NCBI RefSeq assembly: GCF_026339955.1
Contig: NZ_JAPEPW010000002.1
Span: 1,364,001-1,428,000, forward strand
Reading direction: 5' to 3'
DNA length: 64,000 nucleotides
Origin: Streptomyces sp. NBC_01549
GTDB lineage: Bacteria > Actinomycetota > Actinomycetes > Streptomycetales > Streptomycetaceae
Shown piece by piece: positions 45,295 to 53,665 of the stretch. The notes below the pieces were generated by a model. The model was not told the origin of the DNA, did not search any database, and saw only the letters and a list, made by a program, of their open reading frames with translations. Position 1 is the stretch's first letter. Each line of letters starts with the position of its first letter. The translations under genes and the position numbers were made by a program.

Positions 45295-45376
45295 GGCCCC
45301 ACCGCCTTTCATCCGGCTTCCCATGCCTGCATCAGCGCAGGCCTACTGCCACCGTCACGCCTACCAGGAGGCTGCG

Positions 45377-45390
45377 CGAACGATAGTTCG
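45377..45390. promoter_or_regulatory. Dyad upstream of USP gene, candidate operator
   Basis: CGAACGATAGTTCG is a 5+4+5 inverted repeat 83-96 bp upstream of the USP start, followed on the plus strand by TCCC (GGGACGAAC on the minus strand). An AT-rich block (TTAAATATTCC on the minus strand) lies further upstream. The regulator is unknown. Confidence 0.4.
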
Positions 45391-45453
45391 TCCCTTGTTG
45401 GAATATTTAACCTAAGCCATCCCAAATAAGCAGTAATCGCTTCCGAAGGGGCA

Positions 45454-46030
45454 GTGATGGCGTCCGCCGCAGCGTTTCGGCGCAGTTCGCCTTTCGGCAC
45501 CGGAAGGCGTCCGGGAGTCGCCCAGGGACCCGCAGACCTCCGCTGCGGACTGTCCGTGCGGCTTCCCGTGGTCGACGAGACCGGCGAACTCATCGGAATC
45601 GTCGGCCGGAGCGACGGACACGGACGCTCATCCCGGTCATCGAACGCCTGCACCGCTCCGTCGACGTCGTCGCCGTCCACCAGTCGATCGGTCACACCTA
45701 CGGCCTGGGCTCCGGCCTGGAGCCGCCGCGGCTGCGTGGGACGGGAGAGGATGGTCGTGAAGCATGTGCGCACCGTGGGCGTGCCGTGATGACGCACACT
45801 GTCGTCTCTTTTGGCCGTGCGGCGCCGTTCTGGGAGATGGTGGAGACAACACCTCCGGAGCACCTGACCGCCGGAAGCCCGATGAGCGTGCCCCACTGTC
45901 ATCGTCCCGAACAACGCCACGATCACTGGTGTGGCACATCTGACGGCTCACAGACACCTGAAGCGACGGCCCGTGGCCGACGCCGAGGGGCACCTTGTGG
46001 GCGACGGTCGGCCGCGGGGAGCAACTCAAG
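45454..46030 (+). pseudogene. Decayed CBS/BON gene fragments
   Basis: Scraps of at least two CBS-BON genes in shifting frames: LPVVDETGELIGIVGRSD (45565-45620), then a BON-like TLIPVIERLHRSVDVVAVHQ in another frame. From 45786 a new CBS start (MTHTVVSFGRAAPFWEMVET) appears, and LKRRPVADAEGHLVG near 45960. None is complete. Confidence 0.65.
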
Positions 46031-46205
46031 AACCATTCGCGCCCGGACGACGACATCATGGGGAGGTGAGGAGCGGACTCATGGCCACACCCCTGGCTGG
46101 TTCCCCCGGCCTCGACGTACAGATCGAGAACTGCGTCGTCACCCGAAAGGGAACCCCACCCGAGCGTCGGCCGGCCGTTGGTCTCGTAGGAGTGGCGCGC
46201 GCCGT

Positions 46206-46253
46206 GCCCGGAGTACGAGTGCACCGCGTACGCGGTGCACTCGTACTCCGGGC
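46206..46253. repeat. 48-bp perfect palindrome
   Basis: Every base from 46206 to 46229 pairs with its partner from 46230 to 46253 (centre CGCGTACGCG), without a spacer. It ends 20 bp before the start of the CBS gene at 46274. As RNA it would form a stem of about 22 bp with a tetraloop directly upstream of the ribosome site. Confidence 0.9.
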
Positions 46254-46273
46254 CCCCCTGACGGAGCCGCCGT

Positions 46274-46732
46274 ATGAACGTTTCCGAAGCGATGAGCGCT
46301 CCAGCGGTCGTCGTACCCCCACAGACCTCCCTGGCGGAGGCGGCACGTCAGATGGATGAATACGGGGTCGGTTCGGTGCTCGTCGTCGAGAGCGGGGCGC
46401 TCCGCGGCATCGTCACCGACCGCGACCTTGCTGTCCGTGGGCTGGGCCGAGGCCTCGACGCGAAGGTGCCGGTGGAGGAGATGATGTCACCGCAGGTCGT
46501 CACCTTGGACGTATCCGACGACGTGCACATGACGTATCGCACCTTCCGTCGATCCGGTATGCGCCGCCTGCCGGTCCTCGACGAACACCGCGCTGTGGGA
46601 ATGCTGACGGTGGACGACCTTCTCCTCGACGTCTTCCAACGACTGGCCGACCTTCTCGGGCCCGTTGCCTGGAGCGTCCTCGATGAGCCACAGGGCCCAC
46701 CGTCGGAGAACAGTTCTTCGTATGGCACGTGA
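46274..46732 (+). CDS. CBS-pair protein
   Basis: 152 aa. Two CBS motifs (VSEAMSAPAVVVPPQTSLAE, MMSPQVVTLDVSDDVHMTYR) with the linking GIVTDRDLAVRGLGRG and the closing GMLTVDDLLLDVFQRL. Typical adenosyl-ligand sensing module; target unknown. Its leader carries the 48-bp perfect palindrome. Closest in window to the CBS protein at 60640-61059. Confidence 0.88.
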   Translation: MNVSEAMSAPAVVVPPQTSLAEAARQMDEYGVGSVLVVESGALRGIVTDRDLAVRGLGRGLDAKVPVEEMMSPQVVTLDVSDDVHMTYRTFRRSGMRRLPVLDEHRAVGMLTVDDLLLDVFQRLADLLGPVAWSVLDEPQGPPSENSSSYGT

Positions 46733-46799
46733 ACCAACGCGGTAGGCAGCAGGCGGGCGACGATAGGTTCCTGATTGTCGGTGGACAAGGCCAGGACCT

Positions 46800-47045
46800 T
46801 CCCGGGCACTCACTTCGACGCGCTGGTGGCACTGGCCGACGGGGACTTCTCCGTGCCACCCACCGATCCCGACGAGCCAGCGCTGGTGCACTTCACCAGC
46901 GACACAACCGGTGCGTCCAAGGGCGCGATACACGCGACGAGGCTGTCGTCGCCCACCACTTCACGGCGCGTGCGCGCTCGCCCGCTCGATCTCCACCGGC
47001 CGACCGGTACTGGTGCGAGCGCGCTGCGGTCGGCTGCCCCCGGGC
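46800..47045 (+). pseudogene. Acyl-CoA synthetase fragment A
   Basis: Plus-strand frame FPGTHFDALVALADGDFSVP, then DEPALVHFTSDTTGASKGAI aligns with the A3 core of the intact synthetase at 57121-58917 (MALLHFTSGTTGTPKGAI). The first Gly of the SGTTG loop is mutated to Asp. After a frameshift DEAVVAHH and RYWC continue the alignment. The rest is lost; fragment B of the same kind of gene lies beyond the hydrogenase operon. Confidence 0.75.
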
Positions 47046-47055
47046 ATCGCTAGAG

Positions 47056-47632
47056 GTGTTGCACAACGTCAGAAGCAGATAGGGCGTGATCGACGGTGCG
47101 GGTCCGGATGAGTGAACGAGACCCGACCGGCATTCGATGCCTCCACCAGGCCTGTGCGCAAGGGGTGGTCGAACTCGCCGCAGCCGGAAAGACGGCTGAG
47201 CGTGCCACGTGTGGTGCCAAGCTGCCGCGCCGGGCGGCGCGTGGCGCGGCCCGGACGGGGAGCGCCGGGGACAGGGGAAACGGTCGAAAGACGGCGGACG
47301 ATCGGGGCTCTCTGCCCAGGGCCGAATGGAGGCGCGTCGACATGATGCAGGTGTGCCGTCTGTTCGGCTGGTGCCGCGGAGGCCGGGCCACTCATCCCCG
47401 GCGCCCACCCGTTCACGCCTCTGCCATCCGCCCCGGTCCCAGCCGCCCTACGAACTCCGGCTCGCCGCGTGACGACGAATGCTGCAGTCGGACCCACCTC
47501 GGCGAGGACGCGGCGCGTGTCGTCGTCGGCCTCGATGCGCCGCCGCTGACACTGAGGAAGCACGGACCGAAGGGGCCGTGGGCATGCGGGACGGGCCACC
47601 CGCGCCTGGAGACGAGGTGGAAAGGCATACGC
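47056..47632. other. 577-bp stretch upstream of the hydrogenase operon
   Basis: No convincing gene. It includes the short segment at 47328-47376 shared with 41738-41790. The operon promoter probably lies in the right half, but no box could be assigned. The ribosome site of the first operon gene (GGAAAGG) is at about 47619-47625. Confidence 0.5.
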
Positions 47633-48199
47633 GTGACGGCGTTCATCAGTACGGCGGTCATCGGGATCGGCAATGAGTTCCGGCGGGACGACGGTGTCGG
47701 GCCGGCCGTGGTCGCGCTGTTGAGGGAGCGAGCAATAGCTCAGCCGTTGCCACCGGGCACCGTGCTTCAGGAGTGCGATGGGGACCCCGGCCGACTGATC
47801 GGGCTGTGGGAAGGCACCGGCCTGACGGTGGTCATCGACGCTTGCTTCCCCTCTCCCGTACGTCTTGGGCGGATTCACCGTTGGTGCCCGGACCCGGGCT
47901 CCGTTGGGGCCCTTACCCCCGGGCGACACAGTACGCACGGGCTCGGTCTCGTCGAGACGGTCCGCCTCGCCCACAGCCTCGGACGGTGTCCCGGCCGTCT
48001 CGTCGTGTACGCAGTCGAAGGAGCCAGCCAGTCGCTGGGCACGGGGCTGACTCCCCCGGTGGCCAGAGTGGTGCGGCCTCTGGCCGAGCGCGTTGAGGCG
48101 GACGTCATATGGCACACCGCGGCCGCGCTGCATGACTCCCCCTCGGCCGCTTCCGAGGCCGGCACCCGGCGGGACACGCCGGACTGCGTCAAACCATGA
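47633..48199 (+). CDS. [NiFe] hydrogenase maturation protease
   Basis: 188 aa from the GTG at 47633. HybD/HycI-type fold: VIGIGNEFRRDDGVGPAVVA with the metal-sensing Glu and Asp, LIGLWEGTGLTVVIDACF, and STHGLGLVETVRLA with the conserved His region. It removes the C-terminal tail of the large subunit once Ni is inserted. The large subunit at the operon end has a suitable extension after DPCISCSAH. First gene of the operon. Confidence 0.88.
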   Translation: MTAFISTAVIGIGNEFRRDDGVGPAVVALLRERAIAQPLPPGTVLQECDGDPGRLIGLWEGTGLTVVIDACFPSPVRLGRIHRWCPDPGSVGALTPGRHSTHGLGLVETVRLAHSLGRCPGRLVVYAVEGASQSLGTGLTPPVARVVRPLAERVEADVIWHTAAALHDSPSAASEAGTRRDTPDCVKP

Positions 48200-48326
48200 G
48201 ACGTGGACACCTGACAGTCTGTCAGTGACCAGCCTGCGGATCACGCGGTGTGATGGCGCCGTGGACCCGTCGTCGGCAGAGCGGATGCCTCCCGGTCCCA
48301 GAAAGCCTGTGCAGAGGGGAATGAGG

Positions 48327-49496
48327 ATGACTGACCCCAGGGACACCGGAACGGCCCTCGACGGCCGGATCGAAGCGGTCCTCGATCGCGACGGTCTCGA
48401 CGCGCTCGTACGTGTCCTCAAACAACGCGGCCGGACCGTGATCGGCCCGACCGTACGCGACCGCGCCATCGTTCTGGCCGAGTTGGACTGTGCTGACGAG
48501 CTCCCCCACGGCTGGGGCGTCGAGCTGGAGGCAGGGCAGTACCGGCTCCGCGAGAGGGACGACGGCGCCGTGTTCGCGCACAGTGCCGGGCCGCAGTCAT
48601 GGAAGTCGTTCCTGCATCCCGAGCGTGTCCGACAGTGGACCGCTGAGCGTGGGAGCGGCGGCGAGTTGACGGTGCACCAGGAGGAGCCACGAAGCGTCTC
48701 GTACGCGTTCCTCGGGGTGAGGCCCTGCGATCTGCGGGCCATCCAGATCCTCGACCGTGTGATGAGCGGCGGCCGATACGAGGATCCGGCGTATCGCTCC
48801 CGACGCTCCGGAGCGTTCCTGATCGCGGCCGAGTGCACGGAGCCGGGGGCCACCTGCTTCTGCGTCTCCATGGGCGCGGGGCCCGCCGTGGACGCGGGAT
48901 ACGACCTCGCGCTCACCGAAGTGCTGGACCACGGCGGGCACCGCTTCCTGTGCCGGAGCGGGAGCGAGGAAGGCGCGGCCGTGCTCGCGGAACTCCCGCG
49001 CCGGCAATCCGACGACGCCACCCGCACCGCGGCGACCGGGGCCGTGAGTCAGGCCGCCGAGCGGATGGGCCGGTCGATGCCGCCGGTCGACCTGCGCACC
49101 CTGATGCGCGACAACCTGGAGGCCGAGCGCTGGGACGACGTCACCTCCCGCTGCCTGAGCTGCGGCAACTGCACCATGGTCTGCCCCACCTGCTTCTGCA
49201 CCACCACCGAGGACGTCACCGATCTGACCGGCGACCACGCCGAGCGCTGGAGCCGCTGGGACTCCTGCTATGACCTGGACTTCTCCCTCCTGCACGGCGG
49301 CCCGGTCCGCGCCTCTGCGCGCAGCCGCTACCGCCAGTGGCTCACCCACAAGCTCGGCACCTGGCATGACCAGTTCGACAGCTCCGGGTGCGTCGGTTGC
49401 GGCCGCTGCATCGTCTGGTGCCCCACCGGCATCGACCTCACGGAAGAAGCACACGCACTGCACCGGGAGGCTACGGAGAAGGGAACCGCGCTATGA
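48327..49496 (+). CDS. Hydrogenase beta subunit, iron-sulfur (group 3b, HydB/AsrA-like)
   Basis: 389 aa. The N-terminal region (about 90-230) has the family motif FLGVRPCDLRAIQILDRV. The C-terminal part carries two ferredoxin-like [4Fe-4S] sites, CLSCGNCTMVCPTCFC (about 282-297) and CVGCGRCIVWCP. It resembles sulfhydrogenase beta subunits that relay electrons between the hydrogenase module and the flavoprotein. I prefer the ATG at 48327 (GGGG 7 nt upstream) over that at 48321. The stop overlaps the next start (ATGA). Confidence 0.88.
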   Translation: MTDPRDTGTALDGRIEAVLDRDGLDALVRVLKQRGRTVIGPTVRDRAIVLAELDCADELPHGWGVELEAGQYRLRERDDGAVFAHSAGPQSWKSFLHPERVRQWTAERGSGGELTVHQEEPRSVSYAFLGVRPCDLRAIQILDRVMSGGRYEDPAYRSRRSGAFLIAAECTEPGATCFCVSMGAGPAVDAGYDLALTEVLDHGGHRFLCRSGSEEGAAVLAELPRRQSDDATRTAATGAVSQAAERMGRSMPPVDLRTLMRDNLEAERWDDVTSRCLSCGNCTMVCPTCFCTTTEDVTDLTGDHAERWSRWDSCYDLDFSLLHGGPVRASARSRYRQWLTHKLGTWHDQFDSSGCVGCGRCIVWCPTGIDLTEEAHALHREATEKGTAL

Positions 49497-49969
49497 CATC
49501 GCAGGCGAGCGCGCATCCGGGGACGAGCATCCTCGCGGTACTACCGGCGGAGCACCGCAAGCGGCTCATGGGCCTCGCACACGAGGTCAACTTCCCTCAG
49601 GCCACTCGGCTCTTCGAGGAAGGCGCAACGGCCGACCGCTTCTGGATCATCCAGACGGGCATCGTCGCCCTCGACGTCCAGATTCCCGGCCGCGGCCGCA
49701 CCGTAGTCGAGACGATCGGGGCGGGTAGCCTCCTCGGGTGGTCATGGCTGTGCCCGCCGCGACAGTGGCACCTCGGGGCCGAGACCAGGAACCCCGTGTC
49801 CGCCTGGGAGTTCGACGCCACCGAAGTACGCGAGCTGTGCGCCGCGAACCCCACGTTCGGCCTGGTACTGGTCACCCTCGTCGCCGAGACGATCGGCCAC
49901 CGGCTGCGCGCCACGCGCACCCGGCTGCTCGACCTGTACGGACCTCAGGGAAGCGGACCCAGGCCATGA
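49493..49969 (+). CDS. Cyclic-nucleotide-binding-domain protein in hydrogenase operon
   Basis: 158 aa. Crp-type beta-roll (FPQATRLFEEGATADRFWII, VVETIGAGSLLGWSWLCPP) plus a C-terminal helix; no helix-turn-helix. It overlaps both neighbours by 4 nt, so it is translated with the hydrogenase subunits and is likely a regulatory subunit or sensor rather than a transcription factor. A paralogue is at 39144-39602. Confidence 0.88.
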   Translation: MTSQASAHPGTSILAVLPAEHRKRLMGLAHEVNFPQATRLFEEGATADRFWIIQTGIVALDVQIPGRGRTVVETIGAGSLLGWSWLCPPRQWHLGAETRNPVSAWEFDATEVRELCAANPTFGLVLVTLVAETIGHRLRATRTRLLDLYGPQGSGPRP

Positions 49970-50772
49970 CGACCGTCCCTCTCCCCTACCGCCTCGTGGG
50001 CCGTCGCCGGGAGACGGCCGATACGGTCACGCTCGACCTGGAACCCGCCGGAGAGCCCCTGCAGCCCTTCGCCCCCGGTCAGTTCGCCATGGTCTACGCA
50101 TTCGGCGTCGGCGAGATCCCGGTCTCGGTGTCCGGCACGGCCGGGGACCAGCGGCTCAGGCACACCATCCGCGCGGTAGGTGCCGTGTCGCGCGCGCTGT
50201 GCGCTCTGCCGACGGGTGCCTCGGTCGGTGTACGCGGTCCGTTCGGTACCAGCTGGAACGTAACGGACGCGCGGGGACACGATGTGCTCGTCATCGCCGG
50301 TGGCATCGGTCTCGCCCCGCTGCGTCCCCTGATCGACGCCGTCCTGGCCGAACCTCACGCGTATGGGCAGCTGAACGTCCTCGCCGGAGCCCGGACCCCC
50401 GACGATCTGCTGTATCAGGACGAGTTCCCCGCCTGGAGACAGCCGTTCGGCGCCGTCACGGTGGACCGCCCCGCCGGCGCCTGGACCGGCCGGGTCGGTA
50501 TCGTCACCACGCTGCTGGACGAAGCGCACTTCAGACCGGCCCACACCACGGCGTTCGTCTGTGGTCCGGAGGTCATGATCCGCGCCACCGCCCGCGAGCT
50601 GATCCACCGGGGCGTTCCCGCCGACCGTGTCCGGGTCTCCCTCGAACGCAACATGCGCTGCGCCACCGGCCACTGCGGACACTGCCAGCTCGGCCCTCTG
50701 CTGCTCTGCCGCGACGGCCCCGTCGTCGGTTACGACCTGGCACAGCCGCTTCTCGCCGTACGGGAGCTTTGA
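49966..50772 (+). CDS. Hydrogenase gamma subunit, FAD/NAD(P)-binding (HydG-like)
   Basis: 268 aa. Ferredoxin-NADP reductase fold: FAD domain (about 5-100, PGQFAMVYAFGVGEIPVSVS), NAD(P) domain (VLVIAGGIGLAPLRPLIDAV) and a C-terminal [2Fe-2S] site (MRCATGHCGHCQLGPLLLC). In group 3b enzymes this subunit couples H2 oxidation or evolution to NADP(H). The ATGA overlap with the gene before it and one-nucleotide gap to the next show tight coupling. Confidence 0.9.
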   Translation: MTTVPLPYRLVGRRRETADTVTLDLEPAGEPLQPFAPGQFAMVYAFGVGEIPVSVSGTAGDQRLRHTIRAVGAVSRALCALPTGASVGVRGPFGTSWNVTDARGHDVLVIAGGIGLAPLRPLIDAVLAEPHAYGQLNVLAGARTPDDLLYQDEFPAWRQPFGAVTVDRPAGAWTGRVGIVTTLLDEAHFRPAHTTAFVCGPEVMIRATARELIHRGVPADRVRVSLERNMRCATGHCGHCQLGPLLLCRDGPVVGYDLAQPLLAVREL

Positions 50773-50773
50773 G

Positions 50774-51565
50774 ATGACGGATCCCACCCCGCCCCCGAGG
50801 CGCGCCCGTCCCCGGCTCGGCGTGTTCAAGTTCGCCTCGTGCGACGGCTGTCAGCTCACCCTTCTCGACTGCGAGGACGAACTGCTGGGCATCGCCCACG
50901 AGCTGGAGATCGCCCACTTCCTGGAGGCATCCAGCGATGTGGCACCCGGGCCGTACGACCTGTCGCTCGTCGAGGGGTCGGTCTCCACCCCCGAACATGT
51001 GGAACGTATCCGGCGTATCCGCGCCGAGTCCCGGTACCTCGTCACCATCGGTGCCTGTGCCACGGCCGGCGGTGTCCAGGCGCTCCGCAACTACGCCGAC
51101 GTGACGGAGTACATGGCGACGGTGTACGCCCGCCCCGACTACATCGAAACCCTCGCCACCTCCACACCGATCTCCGCCCATGTGCCCGTCGACTTCGAGC
51201 TGCGTGGCTGCCCCATCGACCGCACTCAGCTCCTGGAGGTCATCACCGCTTTCGTCGTCGGCCGCAAACCCGGCATCCCGAACCACAGCGTCTGCTTCTC
51301 CTGCAAGCAACGTGGCAACGTCTGCGTCCTCGTCGCTCACGGCACGCCCTGCCTCGGCCCCGTCACCCACGCCGGGTGCGGAGCCCTCTGCCCCACCTAC
51401 GGGCGCGGTTGCTACGGCTGCTTCGGACCCGCCGGAACCACGAATCTGCCTGCCGTCATCCCGGTCCTGCAACGCGACGGGATGGACGAGGAGGACATCG
51501 CGAGATTCCTGCACACCTTCAACGTCACCGCCTTCACCGCGGTGGAAGAGGAGGACCGGCCGTGA
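50774..51565 (+). CDS. [NiFe] hydrogenase small subunit (delta, group 3b)
   Basis: 263 aa. Proximal cluster cysteines in FASCDGCQLTLLDC, IGACATAGGVQ and LRGCPID; medial/distal clusters in CFSCKQRGNVC and GCGALCPTYGRGCYGCFGP. No twin-arginine signal, so the enzyme is cytoplasmic as expected for group 3. It overlaps the large-subunit gene by 4 nt (GTGA). Confidence 0.93.
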   Translation: MTDPTPPPRRARPRLGVFKFASCDGCQLTLLDCEDELLGIAHELEIAHFLEASSDVAPGPYDLSLVEGSVSTPEHVERIRRIRAESRYLVTIGACATAGGVQALRNYADVTEYMATVYARPDYIETLATSTPISAHVPVDFELRGCPIDRTQLLEVITAFVVGRKPGIPNHSVCFSCKQRGNVCVLVAHGTPCLGPVTHAGCGALCPTYGRGCYGCFGPAGTTNLPAVIPVLQRDGMDEEDIARFLHTFNVTAFTAVEEEDRP

Positions 51566-52947
51566 CAGACCCCGCCGCCCCATCGCGTGTCCTGCGCATC
51601 CCGGCACTCACCCGCGTCGAGGGCGAGGCCGCGCTGCGACTGCGGATCCTCGACGGCACCGTCACCGAGGCCCGGCTGAAGATCTACGAGCCGCCACGGT
51701 TCTTCGAGGCCTTCCTCCGGGGCCGCGCCCACACCGAGCCTCCCGACATCACCTCACGCGTCTGCGGGATCTGTCCCGTCGCCTACCAACTGAGCGCCTG
51801 CCGTGCCGTCGAGGACGCGTGCGGAGCCGTGGTGGACGGCCAACTGGCGGCCCTGCGTCGCCTGCTGTACTGCGGGGAGTGGATCGAGAGCCAAACCCTG
51901 CACATGTATCTGCTGCACGCTCCCGACTTCCTCGGCCACGCGGACCTGATCGCCATGGCCCGCACACATCCGGAGCACGTCCAACGCGGACTGCGCCTGA
52001 AGCAGACCGGAAACGCCATCATGGAGCTGCTAGGCGGACGCGCGATCCACCCCGTCAACATCCGCCTCGGCGGGTTCCATCGCACCCCCACCCGCTCCGA
52101 ACTCCGCCCCCTCGAAGAGCGCCTGCGCGTGGCCCTTGACGATGCCTGGGACACCGTGCGCTGGGTCGCCGGTTTCGACTTCCCCCAGGCCAAGTGCGAC
52201 GCCGACCTGCTCGCCCTGGCCGAGCCCGGCACGTACGCCATCGAATCGGGCGTACCCACCGTTCTCCCGGCAGACCCGACGCTGCCGCCCCGTAGCTTCC
52301 CCGTACGCCACTTCTCCGATCACGTCACCGAGCAGCAGGCCCCGCACTCCACCGCACTCCACGCCCGACTGGACGGCCGCAGACACCTCACCGGCTCCCT
52401 CGCCCGCTACGCCGTCAGCGGCCACCTGCTCTCGCCGACAGCCCTTCAGGCCGCACGAGAGGCCGGACTGGGCGACCCCCCTCTGGCCTCCTTCCGCGCC
52501 GAAGGCACCGCGCGGGGCGAGGTCTGCAGAAACCCTTACCGCAGTATCCTCGTCCGGGCCGTGGAGGTCCTGTACGCCGTCGAGGAAGCCCTCCGGATCA
52601 TCGACGCGTACGAGCCTCCGCCCCGCCCATACATCGAGGTGCCTCCCAGGGCAGGCGTGGGACACGGCGCCACCGAGGCACCACGAGGCCTGCTCTATCA
52701 CCGCTACCACCTCGACGGCGACGGGCGGATCACCGACGCCTGCCTCGTCCCGCCGACCGCACAGAACCAGGGCGCGATCGAGGAAGATCTGCGCCTACTT
52801 GTCCAGGACGCCCTGGTCCGTGGGCAGGCATCCGACGCCGAACTCGCCCGTCTGTGTGAACGGGCCATCCGGAACCACGACCCGTGCATCTCGTGCTCGG
52901 CCCACTTTCTGGACCTGAACACCGAGGCGCTCTCGAGCGTTGACTGA
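51562..52947 (+). CDS. [NiFe] hydrogenase large subunit (alpha, group 3b)
   Basis: 461 aa from the GTG at 51562. Both nickel-binding pairs are present: ITSRVCGICPVAYQLSAC (L1) and NHDPCISCSAHFLDL (L2). The residues after the L2 His form a tail of 13 that the operon-encoded protease should remove. No hyp accessory genes are in the window, so cofactor assembly must be encoded elsewhere. Subunit set and order (beta, gamma, delta, alpha) match NADP-linked bidirectional group 3b enzymes. Confidence 0.93.
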   Translation: MTDPAAPSRVLRIPALTRVEGEAALRLRILDGTVTEARLKIYEPPRFFEAFLRGRAHTEPPDITSRVCGICPVAYQLSACRAVEDACGAVVDGQLAALRRLLYCGEWIESQTLHMYLLHAPDFLGHADLIAMARTHPEHVQRGLRLKQTGNAIMELLGGRAIHPVNIRLGGFHRTPTRSELRPLEERLRVALDDAWDTVRWVAGFDFPQAKCDADLLALAEPGTYAIESGVPTVLPADPTLPPRSFPVRHFSDHVTEQQAPHSTALHARLDGRRHLTGSLARYAVSGHLLSPTALQAAREAGLGDPPLASFRAEGTARGEVCRNPYRSILVRAVEVLYAVEEALRIIDAYEPPPRPYIEVPPRAGVGHGATEAPRGLLYHRYHLDGDGRITDACLVPPTAQNQGAIEEDLRLLVQDALVRGQASDAELARLCERAIRNHDPCISCSAHFLDLNTEALSSVD

Positions 52948-53184
52948 GGGCATCACGGCGGGTTGCCGCAACGTCATGCCGTCCTCCTGACGGCCTCCTC
53001 CGGTCTCAGGGCGTCTGGCCGCATTGCGGAGTCGGGGCTGGGCGGGTTCAGGCAGGGCTGGATCGCGTGCCACCAGCCAGGCCACGATGAGAATCGCCCC
53101 CGGTCTCGCTCAGGTCGTCGGCGGGGCTGACCGTCTGGTCCTTTCCACCTCCGGCTATAACTACGTGAACACGATCTGCCCTAT

Positions 53185-53300
53185 TCCGCGATCTACTCGG
53201 ACGACGTGATCACCCGCCACCGGGCATTCATCGCGTAGGACGCGCCGACAACGTCATCAAGTCGGCCGGGCACCTGATCGGCCCGTTCGAGCGTCACCCG
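53185..53300 (+). pseudogene. Acyl-CoA synthetase fragment B
   Basis: The frame reading HRVGRADNVIKSAGHLIGPFE matches the A8 hinge of the intact synthetase (VGRADDVIKSAGHLIGPFE), preceded by a stop and followed by loss of similarity. With fragment A at 46.8 kb on the same strand, it may be the other end of one gene interrupted by the hydrogenase operon. Confidence 0.7.
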
Positions 53301-53419
53301 TCCACATGCATCGGCAGAAGCCGACGTCTGCCGTTCGGCCCGGTGAGGAGCCCAGCCCATCGGTGGCAAACCCTTGGTCAACGCGATCCCGAGCTCGCTG
53401 GCACGTTCGGCCGTGGTAC

Positions 53420-53665
53420 TCACGCCGTACGGGCGACGAGAAAGTCGGCGCCGGCGGACAGCGTGGTGAGCTGTGGCGTGTCCTCGTCCTCGATGCGGAC
53501 ACCGGTCCGTTCGCTGAGGGTCTCGATGAAACTCAGGAAATCCAGTGAGTCCATCTCCAGTGCTTCGCGGAACGCGTCGTCGGGCCCCAAGGTATCGAAG
53601 TCGGCGTCAGGGATGACGCGGGCGATCGACTCCTTGACCACATCCAGCGCTTCGGTTCGATTCAC
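53420..53665 (-). CDS. Acyl carrier protein in a synthetase/E1/E2 operon
   Basis: 81 aa. The phosphopantetheine site is Ser40 in ALEMDSLDFLSFIE; helices fit the ACP fold. The GTG start at 53665 overlaps the E2 stop by 4 nt, so it is the last gene of the five-gene operon. It is unrelated to the pigment ACP and lies with no ketosynthase, so its acyl partner is likely the operon's own synthetase or E2. Confidence 0.88.
   Translation of the reverse strand: MNRTEALDVVKESIARVIPDADFDTLGPDDAFREALEMDSLDFLSFIETLSERTGVRIEDEDTPQLTTLSAGADFLVARTA

Noticed and set aside
47069..49027. 652-codon minus-strand frame opposite the hydrogenase genes
   Set aside because: Shadow of the protease and beta-subunit genes, whose cysteine and glycine motifs are unmistakable.
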